Assembly: GCA_950097015.1 (NCBI GenBank)
Contig: CATNEN010000013.1
Span: forward strand, 496,001-560,000
From: Macrostomum hystrix
Lineage: Eukaryota; Platyhelminthes; Macrostomidae
DNA: 64,000 bases
Reading direction: 5' to 3'
Position 1 is the stretch's first letter. The number at the start of each line of letters is the position of its first letter. A program made the translations under genes and the position numbers. The notes under the pieces were generated by a model that ran no database searches, had not been told where the DNA came from, and saw only the letters and a list, made by a program, of their open reading frames with translations. Below, piece after piece: positions 10,626 to 23,300 of the stretch.

Positions 10626-11444
10626 ATGCTTTTGAAGACTCGCAAATTCAGCGCCTTTGAAGGGCGAACCGTTTCGTCGAGCCAGCATCGATCGCGCGGA
10701 CGGCAGCCGCCGGATCCGTCTGAAGCAGCCAGCGAAGTCGTCGGGGCAAACAACGCCAACACTCGACGCCAGGGCCTCTTGACCTTGGTGCTGGAGGAAG
10801 ACGAGCCGCCGCGTGCTGCTGCTGAGAGACCACTGGCCAGAAAGGTTGGTGAATTCGATACCGAGTAATTTCAGACAGGAAATTTTAAGGAATATCAAGT
10901 AGGATGCCCAGAAACGTCAGAGGATTTCAAGAAATGTCAGAGGATATCGAGAAATGTCACATAGGATGTAAAAAACAGGTGAATCACATCTCGTAGAAGA
11001 TGGCAAGCAAGTTTGGAGTGGCTGTCAGTAAATCTCAAAGCTAGTATTCGAATTCCTCATCTGCCGCTGGGTCAGAGGCGAGTCTCCTTCATCATGCCGC
11101 ACTCCGGCGACGTGATTCAAGTGCAGCCGAAACAGTTCAACTCGTGGGGCACTCAGACGGCCGAGTACAACAGCATCTGCAATGGCGTAATGTCCGAGGC
11201 GTACTATTTGAATGCCATGGGCGCATTGCAGCAGAGGCTTCAGATGTACCAGCTGATGGCACAGGACGTGGCCGATCACACTATGCGACGCCAAGAGCTG
11301 CATCGGCTGCGTCGAGAGCGGCAGCAGTTGGAGAGCGCGTGGCGAAATGTTTTTGCTATTATTAGCTTTGTGACGTCATTGTGTATGCTATTTTTAGCAC
11401 TCCGGCTTTCTTGGCGTCTTTTGCTGGCCACGCTAACGGACTAA
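10626..11444 (+). CDS. Coiled-coil protein with C-terminal membrane anchor, not recognised
   Basis: Two exons, 10626-10844 and 11076-11444, join in phase 0 (AAAG|GTTGGT to GGTCAG|AGG) and encode 195 residues. The first 75 residues are polar and basic. Residues about 110-155 form a Gln/Arg-rich amphipathic helix likely to be a coiled coil (LQQRLQMYQLM ... RRQELHRLRRERQQLE). A hydrophobic segment (AIISFVTSLCMLFLALRL) follows, then a short tail. The layout is that of a tail-anchored protein. The ATG at 10626 is the first in the open frame, and upstream exons are possible. It lies on the same strand about 600 bp before the tetraspanin. No function is assigned. Confidence 0.6.
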
Positions 11445-12047
11445 ACTACTTGCTGTATATTAGTTAAAGAGATTAATTTTTTGTTTTAAATATCGTAAAA
11501 ACCCTTTTTTCTCTTGAAATTGAATTCAAAATTTTTATGGGTTGTGCTTTGCTTGCTTTATTTTGCCGATTAACTAAAGTAACAATCATGCACTTCGATA
11601 AGTCCGTGAGTTCGAATCCACGGGGAGGCCACATTTACTTATTTGGGGCGCAGCCGCGGAGAGAAGGCTTCGTGGTTTGTCGTGCTATTTACGCCCATGC
11701 GGGCCATTTACGGCTCGTATCGTGTGCGTGTGTGCTTATTGGAATAGACTGAAATGTCTCCTCACTGGCAGCGATTATACATTTCGGTTTTAGGTCATTG
11801 AGTAAACAATACGGCGAGTATATAAGTAAACTACAAGTAAATTGGATAGATTCCGAAAAAAAATATCTGTGTCAGTCGAATCGCTTGAATGTCTATGGTC
11901 AAAATACCGATGCAGCAAGGCAAGCTGGCAAAGGAAGACCAATGGCAGATGGCAGATAAAATAAGAAATTTCGGTAGAGCTCTTAGCGCGCATTGTAATT
12001 GTACCTTGTACCTGGCGGTAACTGTACCTAATTGTACCTAGCAATCG
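11445..12047. other. Spacer before the tetraspanin gene
   Basis: No gene is recognised. A B-box-like GTTCGAATCCA near 11612 has no partner A box. Tandem AATTGTACCT-like words end in CCTAG at about 12040, seven bases before the ATG, and are acceptor-like. Confidence 0.35.
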
Positions 12048-13556
12048 ATGCTACGTGGAAGCTCCTTTGCAGACTTGATCGAAGAGGACTTCGAGGAGGC
12101 CCTTCGCAAGTCGAATGACTGGCAGGATGTGCGCCAGAAGCGAAGAGGCCAGATCGCGAAGATCGTCAGGCCGAGCGGATTTCTCAGCTACCTGCTGGAC
12201 ACCAACATCAGCTTCTTGAACAGACTACCAAACTGCGTATTCGGCAAATTTCCCCTGTACACGGTGGGTCTCATCAGCAGGCAGAACTTCTTCCTGATTG
12301 GGCTGGCTGTGCTCCTGATAAAACTGACACTACTAATCAGCCTGATGATCTACCAGAGCGTCAAGAAGGCCTTCAAGCGCAACAGGCCGCACCCGTGGGC
12401 CTACACTGAGAATGAGACAGCCGAGTTGGACAGCCTGCTAAATGACTGGCAGAGCCAGATACTCGGACTAAGCTCTGGCCAGATCATGTTTGGATGTCAG
12501 CTGGCCCTGACACTGCTGCTGGCATTGTTGACGTCGTTCGCTGTGTCTGGGCGGGTGCCAGCGAATCTGATGAAGCGGTTGTCGAAGCTGGCCAAGTTTG
12601 CTAACTTTCTCAGTCTGTTGGTTAGCCTGTTTCACATTCTGCAGGTGAGGCTGACTAGTTTTAACTTATTAATTGATTGATTAGACTAGTCATGTTTTTA
12701 GATTTTCCGGAATTCGCAACAGCCTCAGAATCCTCAAAGGACCAGGTAGATTTCCCTAAAGTTCTCACAGGTCCGGCCGAAATATTAAGGCATATTTTCA
12801 GAAGTCCTAACATGTGAGGAGACCTATATATTTTCCAGGTGTGGTCCAGGTGAGGCGCAAGTCATTGCAACGATTTCTATCTTAGCTTTCGTCCGCCCGT
12901 TCCCGCAGCTCGTTCTGCCAGTGCCATTCATAGCCCAGTTAGCCCAGCTGAAGGTGTCGGAGCTGCACTCGGCTGGCCTAGCCAACACCACCGAGGACAA
13001 TTTGCGCGTGTTCTATTACAACCGAGAGCGCGCCAAAGCCGGGCAGGGTGTCGGCAAGTCGCGCAAGCCGATGAGTCCCAGCTTCATAGACAAGGTGCAA
13101 TTCAACGAGAAATGCTGCGGCCTGCGCTCCAAAGACGACTGGCTGGAATTCGCCGCTGACCAGCTGGCCGCCTACGCCGAGTTCCTATCCGAACGGCCCG
13201 GGCAGCTGCCGCCGCAGTTTCATAATCGCCTGCCGGTCAGCTGTCACGATCCGACCACCGATCTGCAGTACACCTCGGCTTGTGCTCCGGCCATAGCCAG
13301 CCAGTTTCTGACCAATGAGGACGAGCTGCTGCCTCTATCTGTGGCTGCCCTGCTCAGCCTGATAGCCGCCTATTATCTGCAGCGAGCCTTCATTGCCCAG
13401 GACAGCCTGTCCGGCTTAGATCCCGAAGTTCTCCGACTGGCAGGCGACGTTGCCTCCGTCAGCAGCCTGACCGGGGGCTCCCTGGTGGCTGACAGGCAAA
13501 TCAACACCACTGTGCCGCTGGTTTCCGTGCCTACTAGGTGCGTCACTAATCCCTAA
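12048..13556 (+). CDS. Tetraspanin-like four-pass protein (peripherin/ROM-like loop)
   Basis: Exons 12048-12644 and 12909-13537 join in phase 0 (CTGCAG|GTGAGG to CCCGCAG|CTC). There are four hydrophobic segments at residues about 81-103, 145-166, 184-208 and 338-360. Between TM3 and TM4 lies a large loop with the tetraspanin signature CCG (268-270), PVSC (308-311) and a further Cys at 324. KCCGLRSKDDWLEF resembles the peripherin/ROM type. Unusual points are the 80-residue N-terminus and a long charged TM1-TM2 loop. There are two possible ends: read-through to TAG... no splice, with stop TAA at 13554 (414 residues), or splicing at 13538 (ACTAG|GTGCGT) into the DC-STAMP exon at 14328 in the correct phase. 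Tetraspanins organise membrane microdomains and some act in gamete fusion. Confidence 0.7.
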
Positions 13557-13747
13557 CTCTTGCCACGCGTCCGGGGTTCGAATCTGGTGAAATTTGTACA
13601 AATAGGACATTGTATCCAAGGGGTTAGAGCTTCGTTGAGAGTTTGGGAGTTCTCGGCACAAGGGAAACTGGTCGTGTCTTAGAAGCAGGCAAAATGATTT
13701 GAAGCAATTTTCACACGATCCATGCATTACTGTCGAACCCGCGATCA

Positions 13748-14290
13748 TCAACCATCTGCCACTATCCACCCCTGATCTGCTACTATCCCCCCCTGATCTG
13801 CCACGATCCACCCCTGATCTGCCACTATCCACCCCTGATCTGCCACTATCCACCCCTGATCTGCCACTATCCACCCCTGATCTGCCACTATCCACCCCTG
13901 ATCTGCCACTATCCACCCCTGATCTGCCACTATCCACCCCTGATCTGCCACTATCCACCCCTGATCTGCCACTATCCACCCCTGATCTGTCACTATCCAC
14001 CCCTGATCTGTCACTATCCACCCCTGATCTGCCACTATCCACCCCTGATCTGCCACTATCCACCCCTGATCTGCCACTATCCACCCCTGATCTGCCACTA
14101 TCCACCCCTGATCTGCCACTATCCACCCCTGATCTGCCACTATCCACCCCTGATCCGCCACTATCCACCCCTGATCTGCCACTATCCACCCCTGATCCGC
14201 CACTATCCACCCCTGATCTGCCACTATCCATTCCTGATCTGCCAGAATCGATCCCCGATCCGCCACTATCCATCACTGATCTGCCATTAT
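13748..14290 (+). repeat. 21-bp minisatellite between the tetraspanin and DC-STAMP exons
   Basis: About 25 copies of CTGCCACTATCCACCCCTGA plus T. As 21 is divisible by three, it is open in several frames on both strands. The in-phase splice from 13538 to 14328 removes it, so I treat it as intronic. The forward open frame through it has no ATG before the second membrane segment of the DC-STAMP part. Confidence 0.85.
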
Positions 14291-14327
14291 CTGTTTCAGC
14301 CATTATCCCACTCGCCAACACGCACAG

Positions 14328-17300
14328 GATAGTCCGGCCGATATTCGAGCAGTGCCCGAAGGTTGGCGAATGCACAGCCGACGTTGTCCATGCCCGTCTA
14401 GGCCTCAACGAGCCACTGAGCTTCAAGGAGCGCACAATACTGGCTTGCTCGCCGCAGTTCTTTCCTCTCTGTTTCTCGCCTGAGTCTAGCGCCATCACCA
14501 GCCTGCTGCAAGTTTTGGTCCGCGCCATCTGGGGTGTTGTCATCTTCTTCGTATTTGTGACCAATTTTTCCCGAATCTTTTCCAAAGCGTCTCCGGGTGG
14601 CGGCGCCTATTCCCGCCTGATGACATTGGCCACCCTAGTGGCCTTCGTATTCCCAGTTGTTGTGTCCTATCGCTTCCTTCTCATGACTCTGCTGTTCATT
14701 CCCAGCTTATTCCTGGATTTCGGCGGCGGCTACATCGCCGGCATGATTGCTGAGGCCGTGTTCAACGGTCCCTTCCAGACGTTGATGCAGAATCTAAATC
14801 AGACTCAACTGTCGATGCAATGCTTCATGATGTCCGGCAGCGACTTGGCCGAGGCTGGTATGAAACTAGCCCTAAAACCGTTCGTGAATGCGGCACACGA
14901 GTACATGACAACCACTCTACTGCTCAGCTTCCTATTCAAACGATTGAATTCTAGCTCTAAAAGTTTGCATCACCAATACAACGGCGGCAGTCAGCCAATG
15001 ATGGACGATCTGATGGTGTCCAATGCAGACATGGACAAAAATGTCTACAACGAAATCGGCTCGCCGCAGAACCCTGACGTGATGGATCCCCAGCTAGACC
15101 AGGCCTCCAGACAGGCCGACCAGGTGTTGGAGGAGTCTGAAAAAGAAGAAGAAATGGCGGAGTCGCGGGCTATAGTGGCCATGAACAGACGATTAGAGAG
15201 GGGCAAAGTGGTTGTCAGGTTTGCCAAAAAACAGTTCAACAAGTTCACCGCGGCCCTGGCGCGGGCCAGAGACAAATTTAAAAAGATAATGAAAAATAAG
15301 TGCAAAGCGCTGCTGTTTGACATTGTGAACAAATGTCACAAGGTTGGCAACCAGTTGTGTGGAAAATTGAACGGTGAAGTGCCGTGGTACATGAGGCTGG
15401 TCAATCTGGTATTAAAAGTGTTTGACTGCCCCGCTGTGCGACAAAAATGGGACCAAAGCATTTGCGAGAAAGTCAAGCCGAGCGATTTTATTAAGAAGAT
15501 ATGCATCAAATACGCCCGGGTAATTTGGCACCAATTCAAATTTCCCGACTAGAGTTTGAGCACAAGTTCTTTAACTCAAATCAGCACTTTTTCATATTTT
15601 CAGAGCACCTCACCTCTGGCAGGAATTGGTAGCGAGTTCAAGAACGCGTTTAGGCTGATTGAAAATCTGATCCATTTCGTCGCTGTGGAGTTGGGATTTA
15701 CAACCGTTATCAGCCGTTTCATGCCCAATATTGGCATTGACGATGTAAGCGCGGGATTTCAGCATGGTGTATGGGAAGGCATGAGTGGGGTAGGTTGGAG
15801 TGGATTACAGTAAGCAGGAGTGGATTAGAGTAAGCAGGAGTGGATTAGGGTAGGCAGGAATGAATTAGAGTGAGCAGGAGTGGATTAGAGTAAGCAGGAG
15901 TGGATTAGAGTAAGCAGGAGTGGATTAGAGTAAGCAGGAGTGGATTAGAGTGAGCAGGAGTGGATTAGAGTGAGCAGGAGTGGATTAGAGTGAGCAGGAG
16001 TGGATTAGAGTGAGCAGGAGTGGATTAGGGTAGGCAGGAGTGGATTAGAGTCAGTAGGAGTGGCACAGGGTAGGAGTGGATTAGGGTAGGCAGGAATGGA
16101 GTAGGGTAGGCAGGAATGGATTAGAGTCAGTAGGAGTGGCACAGGGCAGGACTGGAGTGGGCAGCCTCCAATGTAAGCCCCGCGTCTTCCCTCAGATAAT
16201 CGCGGCCATGGCAGCGGCTGCCTTCATGCTAATTGAAGCGGCCAGCATTAGTATCTTGAGTCAATTCTGGGTACTCATCAATAGCATGATGATTGGCGCC
16301 ATCATTGCTGAAACATTCATTTTTATAAAGCGTTACAACACGGTAAGTCTGATCAAATTGGCAGATGATTGCAGTGATCAGAACCTTTGCACAGAAGCTG
16401 CGATGAAATTCTCCAGGACCTGTCATTCTGCAATCACTACGTGACCCAGCCGCTGATTGACATTGACTATCGGCGCAAGCAGACCATAATTGACCCGGTG
16501 ACGCAGCGTTCACGCGACTCGCTGCTGCCCTTCGCCGGCTGGGAGATGAGAGAGCCGGTGTGGCTCGGAGAGGAGCACGAAGAAGAGTCTCTGACGTACC
16601 CGGAGCAGGTGGGCCTGACTGTTGGCGAGAAGGCTCAGATCAAGCGGAAATTCACCGCGGACGCTGGCATGCTCGTGATCATCGGCATTATCTTCCTGAC
16701 GAACTTTTTCATTACGGCAGCCATTGATACTATGAACGCCGGCCTGCCTGCCAACCTCACATTCGAGGGCAACTCGAAGCTCAATATTACAGTGCACGGA
16801 CTCGACGCTAGTTTGGCCAAGAGAATCACCTTCGGTGTGGTGCGGGATTTGACTCAAACAGCTGTGGTCAACAGCACGGTTGAGCTGGAGGCGTGCAAGG
16901 TGATGCTTTGATTCTCAAATCCTAGAATTCAAACGACTGTACAAATCAGTTCGTACGAGTATATTAACATTAAGCTCCCAAAATAATAATTTTTAGCGCT
17001 CCAGAACTTTACTGACTACTTCAAGTAGGAAGTCACTTAAGAAATCAAACTCAAATTTACTGCAGGTGATTACAAAGCGGATCGATAACGAGCAACTGAA
17101 GACGGTGATAGTGATGGTATTGATGAAACTGTGCATGAACCTTCTCTATGGCTACATGAGTAGGCTCAGGCCCTACATCTGCGCCCTGTTCTACCCGGAG
17201 CAGCAGCGCCGGCGCACGGTGGCCCTCTACAACCAGCTGCTGCGAAGGCGGGCCAAGCGGCAGAAGACTTTCAAAATTCAGGCAAGAAATAATTTATATT

Positions 17301-20300
17301 CAGTTTGTTCATAAGCTATAACCCGACAAACGTTTTTAAACCGCTATTAAACTCCAATCCGTCAGAAATTTACAATCCATTAATAACCTCCAATCTTTAA
17401 AAAACCTCAAATTCGTTGCATAATCCATAATCCGTTTAAAATCTTCAAACCGTTAATCATCTCGTATCCGAAAAAAATTTCAAACTGTTATTAAACTCTA
17501 ATTCGTTAATAATCTCTACAATCAGTTACTTATCTCCAATCCTTTAGCTAAATCCAATCAGTTACTTATATCCAATCAGTTACTTATATCCAATCAGTAA
17601 ATTATATCCAATCAGTTACTTATATCCAATCAGTAAATTATATCCAATCAGTTACTTATATCCAATCAGTTAATTATATCGAATCAGTTACTTATATCCA
17701 ATCAGTTACTTATATCCAATCAGTTACTTATATCCAATCAGTTAATTATATCCAATCAGTTACTTTTATCCAATCAGTTAGTTATCTCCAATCAGTTACT
17801 TATCTCCAATCAGTTAGTTATATCCAATCAGTTACTTATATCCAATCAGTTACTTATATCCAATCAGTTACTTATATCCAATCAGTTAATTATATCCAAT
17901 CAGTTACTTTTATCCAATCAGTTACTTATCTCCAATCAGTTACTAATCTCCAATCAGTTAGTTATATCCAATCAGTTACTTTTATCCAATCAGTTACTTA
18001 TCTCCAATCAGTTACTTATCTCCAATCAGTTAGTTATATCCAATCAGTTACTTATATCCAATCAGTTACTTATATCCAATCAGTAAATTATATCCAATCA
18101 GTTACTTATATCCAATCAGTAAATTATATCCAATCAGTTACTTATATCCAATCAGTTAATTATATCGAATCAGTTACTTATATCCAATCAGTTACTTATA
18201 TCCAATCAGTTACTTATATCCAATCAGTTAATTATATCCAATCAGTTACTTTTATCCAATCAGTTACTTATCTCCAATCAGTTACTTATATCCAATCAGT
18301 TAATTATATCCAATCAGTTACTTATCTCCAATCAGTTACTTATCTCCAATCAGTTAGTTATATCCAATCAGTTACTTATATCCAATCAGTTACTTATATC
18401 CAATCAGTTACTTATATCCAATCAGTTAATTATATCCAATCAGTTACTTTTATCCAATCAGTTACTTATCTCCAATCAGTTACTAATCTCCAATCAGTTA
18501 GTTATATCCAATCAGTTACTTTTATCCAATCAGTTACTTATCTCCAATCAGTTACTTATCTCCAATCAGTTAGTTATATCCAATCAGTTACTTATATCCA
18601 ATCAGTTACTTATATCCAATCAGTAAATTATATCCAATCAGTTACTTATATCCAATCAGTAAATTATATCCAATCAGTTACTTATATCCAATCAGTTAAT
18701 TATATCGAATCAGTTACTTATATCCAATCAGTTACTTATATCCAATCAGTTACTTATATCCAATCAGTTAATTATATCCAATCAGTTACTTTTATCCAAT
18801 CAGTTACTTATCTCCAATCAGTTACTTATCTCCAATCAGTTAGTTATATCCAATCAGTTACTTATATCCAATCAGTTACTTATATCCAATCAGTTACTTA
18901 TATCCAATCAGTTAATTATATCCAATCAGTTACTTTTATCCAATCAGTTACTTATCTCCAATCAGTTACTAATCTCCAATCAGTTAGTTATATCCAATCA
19001 GTTACTTTTATCCAATCAGTTACTTATCTCCAATCAGTTACTTATCTCCAATCAGTTAATTATATCCAATCAGTTAATTATATCCAATCAGTTAGTTATA
19101 TCCAATCAGTAAATTATATCCAATCAGTGACTTATATCCAATCAGTAAATTATATCCAATCAGTTACTTATATCCAATCAGTTAATTATATCGAATCAGT
19201 TACTTATATCGAATCAGTTACTTATATCCAATCAGTTACTTATATCCAATCAGTTACTTATATCCAATCAGTTAATTATATCTAATCAGTTACTTTTATC
19301 CAATCAGTTACTTATCTCCAATCAGTTAGTTATATCCAATCAGTTACTTATATCCAATCAGTTACTTATATCCAATCAGTTAATTATATCCAATCAGTTA
19401 CTTTTATCCAATCAGTTACTTATCTCCAATCAGTTACTTATCTCCAATCAGTTAGTTATATCCAATCAGTTACTTTTATCCAATCAGTTACTTATCTCCA
19501 ATCAGTTACTTATCTCCAATCAGTTAGTTATATCCAATCAGTGACTTATATCCAATCAGTAAATTATATCCAATCAGTTACTTATATCCAATCAGTTAAT
19601 TATATCGAATCAGTTACTTATATCGAATCAGTTACTTATATCCAATCAGTTACTTATATCCAATCAGTTACTTATATCCAATCAGTTAATTATATCTAAT
19701 CAGTTACTTTTATCCAATCAGTTACTTATCTCCAATCAGTTACTTATCTCCAATCAGTTAGTTATATCCAATCAGTTACTTATATCCAATCAGTTACTTA
19801 TATCCAATCAGTTACTTATATCCAATCAGTTAATTATATCCAATCAGTTACTTTTATCCAATCAGTTACTTATCTCCAATCAGTTACTTATCTCCAATCA
19901 GTTAGTTATATCCAATCAGTTACTTTTATCCAATCAGTTACTTATCTCCAATCAGTTAGTTATCTCCAATCAGTTAGTTATATCCAATCAGTTAGTTATA
20001 TCCAATCAGTTAGTTATATCCAATCAGTTACTTATCTCCAATCAGTAAATTATATCCAATCAGTTACTTATCTCCAATCAGTTAGTTATATCCAATCAGT
20101 TAGTTATATCCAATCAGTTACTTATCTCCAATCAGTTAATTATATCGAATCAGTTACTTATATCCAATCAGTTAGTTATATCCAATCAGTTAGTTATATC
20201 CAATCAGTTAATTATATCCAATCAGTTAGTTATATCCAATCAGTTAATTATATCCAATCAGTTAATTATATCTAATCAGTTAGTTATATCCAATCAGTTA

Positions 20301-23300
20301 CTTATATCCAATCAGTTACTTATCTCCAATCAGTTAGTTATATCCAATCAGTTACTTATATCCAATCAGTTAATTATATCGAATCAGTTACTTATATCCA
20401 ATCAGTTAATTATATCCAATCAGTTACTTATCTCCAATCAGTTAGTTATATCCAATCAGTTACTTTTTTCCAATCAGCTACTTATCTCCAATCAGTTAAT
20501 TATATCGAATCAGTTACTTATATCCAATCAGTTAATTATATCCAATCAGTTAGTTATATCCAATCAGTTACTTATCTCCAATCAGTTAATTATATCCAAT
20601 CAGTTAGTTATATCCAATCAGTTAATTATATCCAATCAGTTACTTATCTCCAATCAGTTAGTTATATCCAATCAGTTAGTTATATCCAATCAGCTACTTA
20701 TCTCCAATCAGTTACTTATCTCCAATCAGTTAGTTATATCCAATCAGTTACTTATATCCAATCAGTTAATTATATCCAATCAGTTAATTATATCCAATCA
20801 GTTAGTTATATCGAATCAGTTACTTATATCCAATCAGTTAATTATATCCAATCAGTTAGTTATATCCAATCAGTTAATTATATCTAATCAGTTACTTTTA
20901 TCCAATCAGTTACTTATATCCAATCAGTTAGTTATATCCAATCAGTTAGTTATATCCAATCAGCTACTTATCTCCAATCAGTTAATTATATCCAATCAGT
21001 TAATTATATCCAATCAGTTACTTATATCCAATCAGTAAATTATATCCAATCAGTTACTTATATCCAATCAGTAAATTATATCCAATCAGTTAATTATATC
21101 TAATCAGTTAGTTATATCGAATCAGTTACTTATATCCAATCAGTTAATTATATCCAATCAGTTAGTTATATCCAATCAGTTAATTATATCCAATCAGTTA
21201 CTTATATCCAATCAGTTACTTATATCCAATCAGTTAATTATATCCAATCAGTTACTTATATCCAATCAGTTAATTATATCCAATCAGTTAATTATATCCA
21301 ATCAGTTAGTTATATCGAATCAGTTACTTATATCCAATCAGTTAATTATATCCAATCAGTTAGTTATATCGAATCAGTTACTTATATCCAATCAGTTAAT
21401 TATATCCAATCAGTTAGTTATATCCAATCAGTTACTTTTATCCAATCAGTTAGTTATATCCAATCAGTTAATTATATCCAATCAGTTACTTATCTCCAAT
21501 CAGTTAGTTATATCCAATCAGTTAATTATATCCAATCAGTTACTTATATCCAATCAGTTAATTATATCCAATCAGTTAATTATATCGAATCAGTTACTTA
21601 TATCCAATCAGTTAATTATATCCAATCAGTTAGTTATATCCAATCAGTTAGTTATATCCAATCAGTTAGTTATATCCAATCAGTTAGTTATATCCAATCA
21701 GTTAATTATATCCAATCAGTTAGTTATATCCAATCAGTTAATTATATCCAATCAGTTAATTATATCTAATCAGTTAGTTATATCCAATCAGTTAATTATA
21801 TCCAATCAGTTAGTTATATCCAATCAGTTAATTATATCCAATCAGTTAGTTATATCCAATCAGTTAGTTATATCCAATCAGTTAGTTATATCCAATCAGT
21901 TAATTATATCCAATCAGTTAGTTATATCCAATCAGTTAATTATATCCAATCAGTTACTTATCTCCAATCAGTTAGTTATATCCAATCAGTTAGTTATATC
22001 CAATCAGTTAGTTATATCCAATCAGTTAGTTATATCCAATCAGTTAGTTATATCCAATCAGTTAGTTATATCCAATCAGTTAATTATATCCAATCAGTTA
22101 GTTATATCCAATCAGTTAATTATATCCAATCAGTTAGTTATATCCAATCAGTTAGTTATATCCAATCAGTTACTTATATCCAATCAGTTAGTTATATCCA
22201 ATCAGTTACTTTTATCCAATCAGTTAGTTATATCCAATCAGTTAATTATATCCAATCAGTTACTTATCTCCAATCAGTTAGTTATATCCAATCAGTTACT
22301 TATATCCAATCAGTTACTTATATCCAATCAGTTACTTTTATCCAATCAGCTACTTATCTCCAATCAGTTAGTTATCTCCAATCAGTTAGTTATATCCAAT
22401 CAGTTACTTATATCCAATCAGTTACTTTTATCCAATCAGTTACTTATCTCCAATCAGTTACTTATCTCCAATCAGTTAGTTATATCCAATCAGTTACTTA
22501 TATCCAATCAGTTACTTATATCCAATCAGTTACTTATATCCAATCAGCTACTTATATCCAATCAGTTAGTTATATCCAATCAGTTAGTTATATCCAATCA
22601 GTTAATTATATCCAATCAGTTAGTTATCTCCAATCAGTTAGTTATATCCAATCAGTTAGTTATATCCAATCAGTTAATTATATCCAATCAGTTACTTATA
22701 TCCAATCAGCTACTTATATCCAATCAGTTACTTATATCCAATCAGTTAATTATATCGAATCAGTTACTTATATCCAATCAGTTACTTATATCCAATCAGT
22801 TACTTATATCCAATCAGTTAATTATATCCAATCAGTTACTTTTATCCAATCAGTTACTTATCTCCAATCAGTTACTTATCTCCAATCAGTTAGTTATATC
22901 CAATCAGTTACTTATATCCAATCAGTTACTTTTATCCAATCAGTTACTTATCTCCAATCAGTTACTTATCTCCAATCAGTTAGTTATATCCAATCAGTTA
23001 CTTTTATCCAATCAGTTACTTATCTCCAATCAGTTACTTATCTCCAATCAGTTAGTTATATCCAATCAGTTACTTTTATCCAATCAGTTACTTATCTCCA
23101 ATCAGTTACTTATCTCCAATCAGTTAGTTATATCCAATCAGTTAATTATATCCAATCAGTTACTTATCTCCAATCCCTTAATGATCTCAAGTCTGTTACC
23201 AATCATCATTCTCTTATCATGATAATAATAAATTCGTTAGTTATCCCGAGCGATCCGTTAATTAGCCCAAATCTGAACGCCAATTCGCCAGATTCTCCAT

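Noticed and set aside
11600-11640. tRNA or SINE at the B-box-like GAGTTCGAATCCACGG
   Set aside because: No A box or SINE body could be found next to it. The same applies to the GGGGTTCGAATC word near 13573.
13748-14266. Open frames of WIVADQG or STPDLPL repeats on both strands
   Set aside because: The 21-bp array is open in several frames because its unit is a multiple of three. It has no start codon in the forward frame.
17520-23180. CRISPR-like array
   Set aside because: The units are contiguous 18-mers without unique spacers, so this is a satellite in a eukaryotic intron.
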